Below, one piece after another: positions 17,755 to 26,020 of a DNA stretch of 64,000 bases (the first letter of the stretch is position 1; every line of letters begins with the position of its first letter). The notes under the pieces are model-generated. The model was given only the letters and a program-made list of their open reading frames with translations, searched no databases and was not told the DNA's origin. This stretch comes from Bog-473 sp963777485. Lineage in GTDB: Bacteria > Actinomycetota > Acidimicrobiia > Acidimicrobiales > RAAP-2. The position numbers and the translations under genes were made by a program. Where the stretch lies: assembly GCA_963777485.1 (NCBI GenBank), contig CAVZQP010000001.1, positions 1,178,001 to 1,242,000 on the forward strand, read 5' to 3'.

Positions 17755-19136
17755 GCCGCGCACGCGGGCCGGAAGGACGTTCCATCGAGCGCGCGCCGCA
17801 GCGACGCGCCGTCGCAGGGCACCACCTCGACCGGCCGGGGCAGGTCGGCCAGCGTCAGGCCGTCGAGGAAGCGACCCTCGTTCAAGCAGGCGTCGGGGAG
17901 CAGGCAGCGCCGGCCCGCCGGCACGGCTCGCAGCGCGCGCCCGACGTCCTCGCCGGTCAGCAGCCCCGCGACACCGATGTTGCCACCGAAGAACTCGTTC
18001 GCCACCGGCCACACCGCCACGTCCGTGCGCCCGTACGCCGCCACCAGTGGTGCGAGCACCCGGGCACCATAGGCCCCGGTCAGCACCGTCACCGGCCGGT
18101 CGTCCGCGCCCGCCGGCGCGCTCGGCAGCCGCGGCGCGCGATACCCCTCGGCCGGTGCCGCGTCGACCGACGCGAAGAACCCGTGCCGCACGCCACCGGG
18201 GCCGCGGGCGGACGGCCGTTCGAACGACGCGGCGAAGGCACGCGCCATGCCGATCCCGTTCTCGTGTTGTGGGAAGCCCTCGTAGCGCCGTGCCGAAGGG
18301 AACGCCCGCCCGGCCAGGAGGTAGTACTCGTCGGCCGCAAACACCATCCGGTGGCCCAAGGCTCGCTGGTACACCCGCTGCCACTCCTCGATCGTCTCGA
18401 CCACCGCCATCGCCTCGTCCCCTGTGTGCGGCCGCATGTCCGGCTCGTTCGAGTAGCGGCTCACACCGAGCGGCACCGCGCCCACGCTCGCCAGTCCCGG
18501 GAACCTGTCCAAGATCCCGGCGAGCGTGTCCTCGAGCACCGCCCCGTCGTTGACCCCTGGGCACACGACGATCTGGCCGTGCACCTCGATCCCACCGTCG
18601 AGCAACACGGACAGCCAACGCAGGCTCGTCGCTCCCTTGGGGTTGCGCAACATCTGTGCCCGCACGTCGGGGTCCGTCGCGTGCATCGATACGAAGAGCG
18701 GGCCCAGCCGTTCGGTCAGGATCCGTTCGGCGTCCAGCTCGGTGAAGCGGGTGAGCGTCGTGAAGTTCCCGTAGAGGAACGACAGTCTGTAGTCGTCGTC
18801 CTTCAGGTACAGGCTGCGCCGCATGCCCTTGGGCAACTGGTAGATGAAGCAGAACGCACAGTGGTTGTCGCACGTCTTGATCCGGTCGAAGACGGCCGAG
18901 GACACCTCGACTCCGAGCGGCTCACCGGCCGCCTTGTCCACCCGCACCAGGCGTGGCAGGGGCGCGCCCGTTCGCCGGACGAGGACGCCGAGGTCCGCGC
19001 CGTCGCTGAGGCGTTGGAAGTCGATGACGTCGCGCGGCTCGTGCCCATCGATGCTGAGGAGCTCGTCACCCACGGCCAACCCAGCCCGGGCAGCCGGCGA
19101 CGCCGCGGTGACCGAAGTCACCGTGGGTACTGACAT
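17751..19136 (-). CDS. DUF512 radical-SAM-like protein with N-terminal PDZ domain
   Basis: 461 residues. A PDZ-like domain (about 1-75: 'SPAARAGLAVGDELLSIDG') is followed by a cysteine cluster 'CDNHCAFCFIYQLPKGMR' (CxxxCxxC) in a radical-SAM-like barrel. The C-terminal DUF512 part contains 'GAYGARVLAPLV', 'NEFFGGNIGVAGLLTG' and 'LLPDACLNEGRFLDG'. This PDZ-radical SAM-DUF512 family is commonly encoded beside der, exactly as here; its reaction is unknown. Start ATG 19136 lies in the intergenic region divergent from ispH. The open frame continues upstream but only antisense to ispH. Confidence 0.92.
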   Translation of the reverse strand: MSVPTVTSVTAASPAARAGLAVGDELLSIDGHEPRDVIDFQRLSDGADLGVLVRRTGAPLPRLVRVDKAAGEPLGVEVSSAVFDRIKTCDNHCAFCFIYQLPKGMRRSLYLKDDDYRLSFLYGNFTTLTRFTELDAERILTERLGPLFVSMHATDPDVRAQMLRNPKGATSLRWLSVLLDGGIEVHGQIVVCPGVNDGAVLEDTLAGILDRFPGLASVGAVPLGVSRYSNEPDMRPHTGDEAMAVVETIEEWQRVYQRALGHRMVFAADEYYLLAGRAFPSARRYEGFPQHENGIGMARAFAASFERPSARGPGGVRHGFFASVDAAPAEGYRAPRLPSAPAGADDRPVTVLTGAYGARVLAPLVAAYGRTDVAVWPVANEFFGGNIGVAGLLTGEDVGRALRAVPAGRRCLLPDACLNEGRFLDGLTLADLPRPVEVVPCDGASLRRALDGTSFRPACAA

Positions 19137-19169
19137 GGGGACCAGATTACCGCCGATAACCTGGACTTT

Positions 19170-20222
19170 GTGCCCGGAGTCGACCGCGTCATGCTCGCCC
19201 AGCCCCGAGGCTTCTGCGCGGGGGTCGAGAAGGCGATCAAGGCCCTGGCCTGGATGGTGCGGGTCTTCGAGCCGCCCGTCTACTGCTACCACGAGATCGT
19301 GCACAACCGGCACGTGGTGGAGCGCTTCCGTGCCCAGGGCGTGATCTTCGTCGACGACGTCGCCGACGTCCCCGAGGGCGCGCCGCTCATGCTGAGCGCG
19401 CACGGCTCGGCCCCCGCGGTGGTGGACTCCGCCCGCGCCCGCGACGGCGTAGTCGTCGACGCGGTCTGCCCCCTCGTGACGAAGGTGCACCACGAGATGA
19501 AGGTGCGCAGCCGCAAGGGCTACACCGTCCTCTACGTCGGCCACGCCGGCCACGAGGAGGCCGTCGGCACCATGGCGGTGGCCCCCGAGTCGGTCCGGCT
19601 CCTCGAACACCAGGAGGACCTCGACGCGCTCGACGACCTCGATCCCGCCGGGACGCCCGTCGCGCTCCTGGCCCAGACGACGCTCAGCCACGACGAGTGG
19701 CGGGGCCTCATGGAGGGGGCCCGAGCCCGCTTCCCCGACCTCTGGATGCCGAACCGCAGCGACCTCTGCTTTGCCACCACCAACCGTCAGGCCGCGCTCA
19801 AGGCCATCGCCTCCGAGGCCGACGCCGTCGTCGTCATCGGCTCGGCCAATTCTTCCAACACCGTGGCGCTCGAGAAGGTCGCCCGTGCCGGCGGTTGCCC
19901 CCGCGTCCTGCGCGTCAACGAGGCCGACGAGCTCCCCGACGACCTTGCCGGGACCGTCGGCGTCACCGCCGGCGCTTCGGCCCCCGAGGCCCTCGTCGAA
20001 GCGGTCATCCGGCGCCTGGCCCCCGCCGAGGGCGTCACCGAGGTGACCGTCACGACCGAGGACGAGTATTTCCCGCCTCCCCCCGAGCTCCGCGAGCTCT
20101 TGCGCGCCGTGGGGTCTACGCTGGCCTTCCTGTCCGGCCGCCCCGGTTCGGACCGAGCTGATCCGGCGGGCCAGGACCGTGCCGTGTCCGCCGCGGACGT
20201 CCTCGACCTGCTGGCCTCCTGA
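19170..20222 (+). CDS. ispH: 4-hydroxy-3-methylbut-2-enyl diphosphate reductase IspH
   Basis: 350 residues from GTG 19170. The three Fe-S ligand cysteines are in 'PRGFCAGVEKAI', 'VDAVCPLVTKVH' and 'SDLCFATTNRQ'. The substrate-binding histidines are in 'YHEIVHN' and 'GHAGHEE'. IspH performs the last step of the MEP isoprenoid pathway, reducing HMBPP to IPP and DMAPP. It has a C-terminal extension of about 30 residues rich in charged residues. Divergent from the DUF512 gene with a 33-bp gap. It probably heads an operon with the HD and glycosyltransferase genes. Confidence 0.97.
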   Translation: MPGVDRVMLAQPRGFCAGVEKAIKALAWMVRVFEPPVYCYHEIVHNRHVVERFRAQGVIFVDDVADVPEGAPLMLSAHGSAPAVVDSARARDGVVVDAVCPLVTKVHHEMKVRSRKGYTVLYVGHAGHEEAVGTMAVAPESVRLLEHQEDLDALDDLDPAGTPVALLAQTTLSHDEWRGLMEGARARFPDLWMPNRSDLCFATTNRQAALKAIASEADAVVVIGSANSSNTVALEKVARAGGCPRVLRVNEADELPDDLAGTVGVTAGASAPEALVEAVIRRLAPAEGVTEVTVTTEDEYFPPPPELRELLRAVGSTLAFLSGRPGSDRADPAGQDRAVSAADVLDLLAS

Positions 20223-20247
20223 CCCCTCCAAAGGAGATAATTACGAC

Positions 20248-20790
20248 ATGACGTTCACCCGCATGGACCAGTCGACCAAGGAGCAGTGGGACCACATCAT
20301 CGTCGAGTCGATCGAGCACCAGCCACGCGTGGCCGACCGCGTCCTCGAGATGCTGGCCTCCCTCGAGGAGATCACCGACGGCTTCGAGGTCGATCAGCTC
20401 GTCCACTCCCTGCAGACCGCCACCCGCGCCGAGGAGGCCGGCGCCAGCGACGAGGTCGTCGTGGCGTCGCTGTGCCACGACATCGGGAAGGCCGTCTCGG
20501 TGATGAACCACCCGATGATCGCGGCGGAGATCCTCCGGCCCTACGTCAGCGGCGACACCTACCAGATGATCCGGGCCCACCAGGACTTTCAGGGCAAGCA
20601 CTACTACGAGTACCTCGGCCAAGACCCGAACGCGCGGGACAAGTACGTCGGTGAGCCCTGGTACGCGCTGGCCGAGCAGTTCGCCGACGACTGGGACCAG
20701 ACGAGCTTCGACCCCGACTACCCCACCAAGCCGCTCGCGCACTTCGAGCCTCTGGTCCGCCAGGTCTTCGCCGCTCCCCACTCGCTTTGA
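20248..20790 (+). CDS. HD-domain protein resembling PhnZ-type diiron oxygenases
   Basis: 180 residues from ATG 20248, with a strong AAGGAG 11 nt upstream. The order of metal ligands fits the mixed-valent diiron HD subfamily (PhnZ, TmpB, myo-inositol oxygenase-like). There is a first His in 'DQLVHSLQTATRAEEAG' and the HD pair in 'SLCHDIGKAV'. Further His lie in 'NHPMIA' and 'RAHQDFQG', and the final Asp in 'FADDWDQTSFDPDY'. Hydrolytic HD phosphohydrolases lack the 'WDQ-x-SFDPDY' end. Oxidative rather than phosphatase chemistry is therefore likely (inference); the substrate is unknown. The stop overlaps the TTG start of the next gene (TTGA). Confidence 0.8.
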   Translation: MTFTRMDQSTKEQWDHIIVESIEHQPRVADRVLEMLASLEEITDGFEVDQLVHSLQTATRAEEAGASDEVVVASLCHDIGKAVSVMNHPMIAAEILRPYVSGDTYQMIRAHQDFQGKHYYEYLGQDPNARDKYVGEPWYALAEQFADDWDQTSFDPDYPTKPLAHFEPLVRQVFAAPHSL

Positions 20791-21623
20791 GCTCTCGAGG
20801 CGCCACCTCGGGCGCCAGCGTCCACACCGACCCTGACCGCGCGCGTCGCGTCATCGAGGCATCCCGACAGGAATTCGACACCCGTCACGCCGACCTGAAG
20901 CTCTCTCCCGTGGTCGCGCTGATCTGCGCGTACGAGGAGGAGGGCAACATCGGTCCTGTCCTCGCCGCCGTCCCGACTGAGGCCTGCGGCCTGGCCGTCA
21001 CCACGCTCGTGGTCGTCGACGGTGGGAACGACCGGACCGACGAGATCTCGAAGGAGTCCGGCGCGGTGACCTTCGTACTGAGCGAGAACCTCGGCCACGG
21101 CTACGCGCTGCGCGTCGGCTACGCCCTGTGCATCGAGCTCGGTGCGCAATACGTGGTGACCCTGGACGCCGATGGTCAGAACGATCCGTCCGAGATCCCG
21201 GTCATGCTCCAGCCGCTCGTCGACGACGAGGCGGACTTCGTCGTGGCCTCCCGGGTGCTCGGGCGCGACACCACGACCGATCGCTTCCGCAAAGCCGGGG
21301 TCCGGGTCTTCTCGTGGACCATGAGCGCCATGGGCCGCACCAAGCTCACCGACACCTCGAACGGCTACCGTGCGCTGCGCGTCAGCATGCTCGACGACGT
21401 CGCGCACCGCCTGGTCCAGCCGCAGTACCAGACAGCCGAGCTCCTTATCATCGCTATGAAGCGCGGCTGGCGGGTCACTGAGCGGCCCACCGTCTGGTTG
21501 CCCCGTGCGTCAGGCACGACCAAGAAGGGCAAGAACTGGCTCTTCGGTTTCCGCTATGGACGCGTCGTCGCCGAGACGTGGTGGAAGTACCGGCGGGCAC
21601 AGCCTCACCCGAACTCAGCCTGA
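20787..21623 (+). CDS. Family 2 glycosyltransferase (polyprenol-phosphate sugar transferase-like)
   Basis: 278 residues. GT2 fold: 'VVALICAYEEEGNIGPVL' nucleotide-binding strand, 'VVDGGNDRTDEI', and the D-x-D-like 'TLDADGQNDPSEIP' for the metal-nucleotide. 'ASRVLGRDTTTDRFRKAGV' and 'TDTSNGYRALR' resemble dolichol/polyprenol-phosphate mannosyl- or glucosyltransferases. No membrane helices are evident. The TTG start overlaps the previous stop; an internal GTG could also be used. The operon partner IspH supplies isoprenoid precursors, which fits a polyprenol-linked sugar role (inference). Confidence 0.85.
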   Translation: MSSRGATSGASVHTDPDRARRVIEASRQEFDTRHADLKLSPVVALICAYEEEGNIGPVLAAVPTEACGLAVTTLVVVDGGNDRTDEISKESGAVTFVLSENLGHGYALRVGYALCIELGAQYVVTLDADGQNDPSEIPVMLQPLVDDEADFVVASRVLGRDTTTDRFRKAGVRVFSWTMSAMGRTKLTDTSNGYRALRVSMLDDVAHRLVQPQYQTAELLIIAMKRGWRVTERPTVWLPRASGTTKKGKNWLFGFRYGRVVAETWWKYRRAQPHPNSA

Positions 21624-21687
21624 GGCGGGCTGCCACAAGTCGATCACGGCGCCCAAAACCTCGAGCAAAGCCCTCGACGGGCGAGGA

Positions 21688-22129
21688 TCAGTCGACTCGT
21701 TGGGCCAAGGACACGATGATCCCCCTCGGGCCCGCGCACAGACGCCATGCGCCAGACGCCCTCGTACTCACCGACTCCGCCGATTGGGTGGTAGCCGTCC
21801 GCGGCGAGGCCGTCGAGGATCGGCTGAAGGTCGTCGACCTCGAACGCCACGCTGCGCAACCCCAGTTCGTTGGCCATGGCGCCGGGCGATCCCGGTTCGT
21901 GGTCGGGGCGAATGAACGTCGCCAGTTCCAGCCCAGTGCCTCCGCCGGGGAGCCGCAGCATGACCATCTCGGTTCGGGAATTGGGTATGCCAACGACCGT
22001 GTCGACGAACTCGCCCTCCAAGACTGTCCGGCCCTCAAGCTCGAAGCCCAGTACAGCGAAGAAGCCCGCCACAAAGTCAAGGTCCGCGACCGTTATGCCG
22101 ACGTGATCAAAGTGTCGTATTGGCGACAT
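21688..22129 (-). pseudogene. VOC (glyoxalase-fold) protein with an apparent 1-nt frameshift near its end
   Basis: The frame starting at ATG 22129 reads a normal vicinal-oxygen-chelate protein: 'FDHVGITVADLDF' with metal His, 'LELATFIRP', 'GLRSVAFEVDDL', 'WRMASVRGPEG'. After the G-run (CCCCC on the + strand at 21721-21725) it falls into nonsense and stops at 21644. Removing one G restores 'GPEGIIVSLAQRVD' and a stop at 21688, which is the expected VOC C-terminus. So either the gene carries an inserted G, or the run is a sequencing/assembly error. The enzyme class (dioxygenase, lyase or resistance protein) is not predictable. Confidence 0.85.
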
Positions 22130-22441
22130 GGGGGCATGCTTCTATTCGTCGGTCAGGTCACTACGTACCCATAATCACGCGTGAGACGTCGGGTTCGATG
22201 GGCTCTTCGCCGATGAAATCGGCACATCGTCCGAGGTCCCCTGAGGGAGATTCGCAATGGTCGGCTGCCTTACACACCGTGACTCTTTGGCTCAACGGGT
22301 CGCCAGTCTGCCCTCCATGTGTTCGCAGCCTGAGCGGGTGACGGGTGGCGACGAGGATCCTTCACCCCAGCAGGTGTACCCTGGTGCTACCTCAATTCGA
22401 GTGAAAGCGCCGTCGCTTACGGCGGCAGGAGTGACGGCGCT
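22130..22441. other. Intergenic region upstream of the VC0807-like gene
   Basis: About 310 bp with no convincing gene. Its only clear structure is the hairpin abutting the downstream start codon, listed separately. Confidence 0.5.
22406..22441 (+). promoter_or_regulatory. Hairpin enclosing the ribosome-binding site of the next gene
   Basis: AGCGCCGTC (22406-22414) pairs perfectly with GACGGCGCT (22433-22441), which ends exactly one base before the GTG start at 22442. The 18-nt loop contains the Shine-Dalgarno-like AGGAG (22427-22431). In the mRNA the SD would sit in or at the edge of a hairpin loop, so folding could modulate translation (inference). Confidence 0.5.
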
Positions 22442-23188
22442 GTGAAGACCAGATCCAAGGGCGCGAGCCCCGAGCCCTGGCACCTGCTCCGCATCCACCC
22501 GACGGCCCAGGAGGGCGGGCGAGAGGGTTCACTGCTGCTTCTGCCTCGGCCGCGGAAAGTGCTGCGCCACGCAGTTCCCGTTGTCCTCGAGGGCGTCGTC
22601 GGTCCCCTCGTCCTCTTCTATCTGCTCCTCGTCCTCACTGGTTTCCGAGGCGCTTTGATCGCCGCTCTGTCCTGGTCGTATCTCGCCCTTGGTCGGCGCC
22701 TCCTCAAAGGCGAGCGAGTGTCGATGCTGTTGTTGTTCGGCACCATTCTTCTCACTATGAGGACAGCGGTTGCCTTCATCACCGGCAGCGCCTTCCTGTA
22801 CTTCGCCCAACCGACGGCGGGAACGATCGTGATAGCGCTGGCCCTGCTCACCTCAGCGCTACTCGGGCGGCCCTTCACACAACGCTTCGCTCACGACTTC
22901 TGCCCCATGGATCCGGCCATAATGAAGCGGCCCTTAGTCCGTCGATTCTTCATACGGATCTCGGTCCTGTGGGCGTCCGTCCTCATGCTCAACGCGGGCC
23001 TCGTGTTCTGGTTGCTCGTATCTTCGTCGCTGCGTTCCTTTGTCCTCGAGCGCTCAGCTGTGACCTACGGCCTCACCGCCATCGCAATCTTCTTCTCCAT
23101 AACTGGGTTCATGACGATGATGCGACGGGACGGGATCACGGTCGAATGGGCAAGCAAAAAGGCGTCTCCCGCCGACTCGGCGCAATGA
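22442..23188 (+). CDS. VC0807-type multi-pass membrane protein
   Basis: 248 residues, GTG start. Six or so membrane helices in three pairs: 'VVLEGVVGPLVLFYLLLVLTG', 'ALIAALSWSYLALGRRL', 'AVAFITGSAFLYFAQPT', 'VIALALLTSALLGRPFTQRF', then two C-terminal helices. The 'GRPFT-x-RFA' and 'R-x-F...W' pattern resembles the VC0807 integral membrane family of unknown function. A polar N-terminus (about 30 residues) precedes the first helix. Not in an obvious operon; its start is enclosed by the hairpin described above. Confidence 0.7.
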   Translation: MKTRSKGASPEPWHLLRIHPTAQEGGREGSLLLLPRPRKVLRHAVPVVLEGVVGPLVLFYLLLVLTGFRGALIAALSWSYLALGRRLLKGERVSMLLLFGTILLTMRTAVAFITGSAFLYFAQPTAGTIVIALALLTSALLGRPFTQRFAHDFCPMDPAIMKRPLVRRFFIRISVLWASVLMLNAGLVFWLLVSSSLRSFVLERSAVTYGLTAIAIFFSITGFMTMMRRDGITVEWASKKASPADSAQ

Positions 23189-23511
23189 AGGGACCGTCCC
23201 AGGCAGTCTCCGATTGACGCGCATCGACCGTGGCGCAATCCCGGTGGATGGTGTCGGGCAGCGATGGGATCATCGCAGTGACTTGCGAACCGACCGGCGC
23301 CTCCGGGGGAAAGAGGAAAGGGGGGAGGCGCCAGCCGCTTCGCTTTCAACTAGAGCCTAGGGGTCGCATATAAGACTCGGCTATGGCTCGCGTTTCGAAC
23401 TCGTCGCGATTCAGCGCGCGATTCATATCCTCTTCCCGAAATGCCCACCTCCGGCGCTCAGGGGCCGCTGGCATACCGAACCTGAAGTGCGGATAAGGCG
23501 TCATAATTGCC
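23189..23511. other. Intergenic region with a purine-loop hairpin
   Basis: About 320 bp. GGCGCCTCC (23296-23304) and GGAGGCGCC (23324-23332) form a perfect 9-bp stem around a G/A-only 19-nt loop, a plausible terminator for the preceding gene though 108 bp beyond its stop and without a U-run. A CATAAT -10-like hexamer lies at 23502-23507. A short minus-strand open frame starting at 23513 lacks support. Confidence 0.45.
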
Positions 23512-23850
23512 ATGTACAAACGTGCTCTCGGTCCACTGACAGTGGCAATCTTCGTCGTTGGTCTGGCGTCCCTCAGCATCAGTGCAGCTACTGCGACCAG
23601 GGGCGTTGTAGCTGGGAACGCAGTGCCGTGCTCGGGTCCGATGTATATGCCGACCGCGCACCTCTTCGTGTTTCAGGGCAAAGATCTAGTGGCCACGGGA
23701 CGATTTCGAACTGGCAGCACTTTTCGGTTCTCGCTGCGACCGGGCCGCTATCTCATCACGAACAACCGGGCTTACCCGAGGGTGGGCACCTCGTTTCGAA
23801 TCCGAGGAGGTCGACTCAGCCACGTCGTAATGGTGGATGACTGTGAATAG
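23512..23850 (+). CDS. Small exported protein of unknown function
   Basis: 112 residues. It has a signal peptide ('LTVAIFVVGLASLSISAATA') and a mature domain of about 80 residues rich in beta-strand, including 'HLFVFQGKDLVATGRF' and 'FRFSLRPGRYLITNN'. It resembles small Ig-like or carboxypeptidase-regulatory-like beta sandwiches in which 'F-x-F-x-L-x-PG-x-Y-x-I' is typical. Two mature cysteines (near residues 40 and 111) could form a disulfide. I do not recognise a family name. Monocistronic. Confidence 0.65.
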   Translation: MYKRALGPLTVAIFVVGLASLSISAATATRGVVAGNAVPCSGPMYMPTAHLFVFQGKDLVATGRFRTGSTFRFSLRPGRYLITNNRAYPRVGTSFRIRGGRLSHVVMVDDCE

Positions 23851-23868
23851 CGCTCCGGCTTGTCCGTT

Positions 23869-23887
23869 CGTCAGGTTGTTGCTGACG
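23869..23887. terminator. Hairpin between convergent genes
   Basis: CGTCAG, 7-nt loop GTTGTTG, CTGACG. It lies between the stops of the small exported protein gene and the convergent hydrolase gene, and could serve both. Confidence 0.5.
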
Positions 23888-23901
23888 CGTCCGGGCCCCG
23901 C

Positions 23902-24759
23902 TCAACGGAGTCTGTCGACCACCTCTGCCTGCACCGAACCAGCATCCGGATGCGCGAACAGGGAAAGGTGAGTGCCGCCACGCATCACGATCTTGTCCGC
24001 TCCCGCGATGCTGTTCGCTGCGAAGTCGCTGTGCTCGGTAGGCACATCGGTGTCCGCACCGCCAACGACCACCAGGGTAGGGGCGACGATCCTCTCGAGC
24101 CGAAGCGATTCGATTTTGGCGAATTGACGTAGGTCATTCTCCACGCCGGCTCCCCGGCGCTCGTAGTCGCCGACGACTTCAGCCATGGTGAGCACGACGT
24201 CGCGTTCGTGCTTGTTCTCCATGACTTCGGCGGCAAGCCTCTTGAGTTCGTCCTTCGGTAGATCGCCCTCGGCCTTGAGCGTGGCCGTCACCGTGGACGT
24301 GGGCGCGTGGGTCGCCATGAAACGGAGCACCCAGTTCCCGAAGCTTGTCTGTTCCATCAATCGTTCAGAAGTACTGGCCTTCGGTGGTATGTATTTCTTG
24401 CTGACCGCCGCAAAGGGCACCAAAGCGCTCACTCGTGCCGGATGGAGCACCGACAGTCGATATCCGCTGGGACCTCCGCCCGACCACGTCACCACGCCGG
24501 CCCGTTCGTGACCCAGCGCATCGAGAAGCGCAGCCAGGAGGTCCGCCTGCAGGTCGACCGTGTCCCGCCCGTCCAGCGGCGTGCCCAGGTAGCCGGGCCT
24601 CGATGGCGCCAGGACCTCGAAGCCGGCCGCGGCCAGGAACCAGCCCATGGCCAGCGATGAATCGGCACCGCCAGGCGTCCCGTGCACGAAGAGAACCGGT
24701 GGCCCCGATCCCGTTCGTCCGATCTCTATGGGACCCATCTCGGTCTGAATGATCTCCAT
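23902..24759 (-). CDS. Alpha/beta hydrolase
   Basis: 285 residues. 'PVLFVHGTPGGADSS' is the oxyanion HG motif and 'GVVTWSGGGPSGYRL' the nucleophile elbow. 'APTLVVVGGADTDVP' places the acid and 'RGGTHLSLFAHPD' the histidine, giving a complete triad. ATG 24759 is chosen because AAGGGA lies 9 nt upstream; the open frame continues to 24858 but that segment is not conserved-looking. The substrate is unknown; the family includes haloalkane dehalogenase-, epoxide hydrolase- and proline iminopeptidase-like enzymes. Stand-alone. Confidence 0.82.
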   Translation of the reverse strand: MEIIQTEMGPIEIGRTGSGPPVLFVHGTPGGADSSLAMGWFLAAAGFEVLAPSRPGYLGTPLDGRDTVDLQADLLAALLDALGHERAGVVTWSGGGPSGYRLSVLHPARVSALVPFAAVSKKYIPPKASTSERLMEQTSFGNWVLRFMATHAPTSTVTATLKAEGDLPKDELKRLAAEVMENKHERDVVLTMAEVVGDYERRGAGVENDLRQFAKIESLRLERIVAPTLVVVGGADTDVPTEHSDFAANSIAGADKIVMRGGTHLSLFAHPDAGSVQAEVVDRLR

Positions 24760-25019
24760 CACTCGCATTCCCTTGATTTGGCTCTGGTATGTCGACATCG
24801 CGACGGTACAGGCCCGAACTGAGAAGAGGCGGGAAAGGAAGGGGGAGGACGCAAGCATTCATGCATCGCGTGGGCGCTCGGGCGATGCAGCGTCCCTTGA
24901 GCAGTCTGACTGCCGGGCCACAACGCTCTTTAGGCACGGGCCGCGGTCAAGGATGGTACTGCCATCTATCGGGTGTGCCCTCAAGCGGTCAACACAACGG
25001 CCTAGCCGTTCTGCGGCAG

Positions 25020-25781
25020 TTAGCTGGCCGGTAAGCAGAACCTCGAGATGTAGAGGGCTGCATCCTCGACCTTCGTGATCGATCCGTCGAATTCATCGTC
25101 GATGACCCTCGCAATGGCGGCGTATTGCTCGTCGGTTCGATGACCCCCGTAGGTCTTCGTGACTGCTATGAAAGTTGCGGCATCCAATGTGCGCTCAAAT
25201 GCGTGATGGAGGACCAAAGGGTCCTCGAAGCGGGAGTCACTGTGAATGGGCTGCATGGAGCCATCAACGTGATCCAGTCGCTTCACCCACGGATGACCAC
25301 TCACCTCGGTCAGGCGATCCTCGAATGGTGCCTCCCCCCACGAGAGGACTTCTGTCCACACCATCGCAAGGCAGCCGCCAGGTGACAAGAGCTCCGCCAC
25401 CCGGTTCACTGCGACGTCGGGATCCACCCAGTGCCAGGCGTTGAAGGCCGCAACCAACCGGACCGGACCCGGTGCCACATAGTCCTCGAAGCGCCCCACG
25501 AAGAGTGATGCCCTATCACCGAGCTTGGCGTGGGCCAACTCAGCCAGCTCGGGTGACGGTTCGATGGCTGTCATCGACAACCCACGTCGTACCAGCGGTT
25601 CCGTCGCGATTCCGGTGCCAGCTCCAATCTCGATCACTTCGGATCCGTCGGACATGTCGGCGATTCGTACTATGTCGTCGAACACGGCCTCGGGGTACCG
25701 AGGCCGATAACGGTCATAGTCGAGAGCTTGTGCGCCGAATCTTTGGGACGCTTCACTGGCCGCTTGCCACAGGTCCGACAT
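25020..25781 (-). CDS. Class I SAM-dependent methyltransferase
   Basis: 253 residues from ATG 25781; an in-frame TTG at 25790 is less likely. Motif I is 'VIEIGAGTGIATEPLV'; the acidic residue of motif II is in 'MTAIEPSPELAELA'. Post-motif strands are 'VRLVAAFNAWHWVDPD' and 'LLSPGGCLAMVW'. This is the methyltransferase type-11 pattern with the 'FNAWHWV' loop of UbiE/trans-aconitate-like enzymes. The methyl acceptor cannot be told. It is monocistronic, with about 240 bp of gene-free sequence on each side. Confidence 0.87.
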   Translation of the reverse strand: MSDLWQAASEASQRFGAQALDYDRYRPRYPEAVFDDIVRIADMSDGSEVIEIGAGTGIATEPLVRRGLSMTAIEPSPELAELAHAKLGDRASLFVGRFEDYVAPGPVRLVAAFNAWHWVDPDVAVNRVAELLSPGGCLAMVWTEVLSWGEAPFEDRLTEVSGHPWVKRLDHVDGSMQPIHSDSRFEDPLVLHHAFERTLDAATFIAVTKTYGGHRTDEQYAAIARVIDDEFDGSITKVEDAALYISRFCLPAS

Positions 25782-26020
25782 AGGTGCCAAGTATCGCCTC
25801 AGGCGATAGCTGCTGCCCCTGGAGCGTTAGGTCCGGCCTCGGGCGGCGCGCTCACAGACCCAGCTTCAAGGATTGCGCATGCCTCTACGGCGGACCGGAC
25901 AGCGGAGGCGAGCTCTCCGCAAGCCCCGCCGGCGAAGCCTGCATCGGCTCGGTAATCGGGTGGTGAGAGCCGGCATGTGAACTAGCCCGTGAGTGCCGAC
26001 AGCGGCACGCTGCCGCGTGC

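Noticed and set aside
16315..18072. 585-codon + strand frame opposite der
   Set aside because: Antisense shadow of der and the DUF512 gene; Arg/His-rich, no domain.
23346..23579. Small minus-strand gene ahead of the small exported protein
   Set aside because: It overlaps the start of the + strand gene (CATG shared) and has no Shine-Dalgarno or family likeness.
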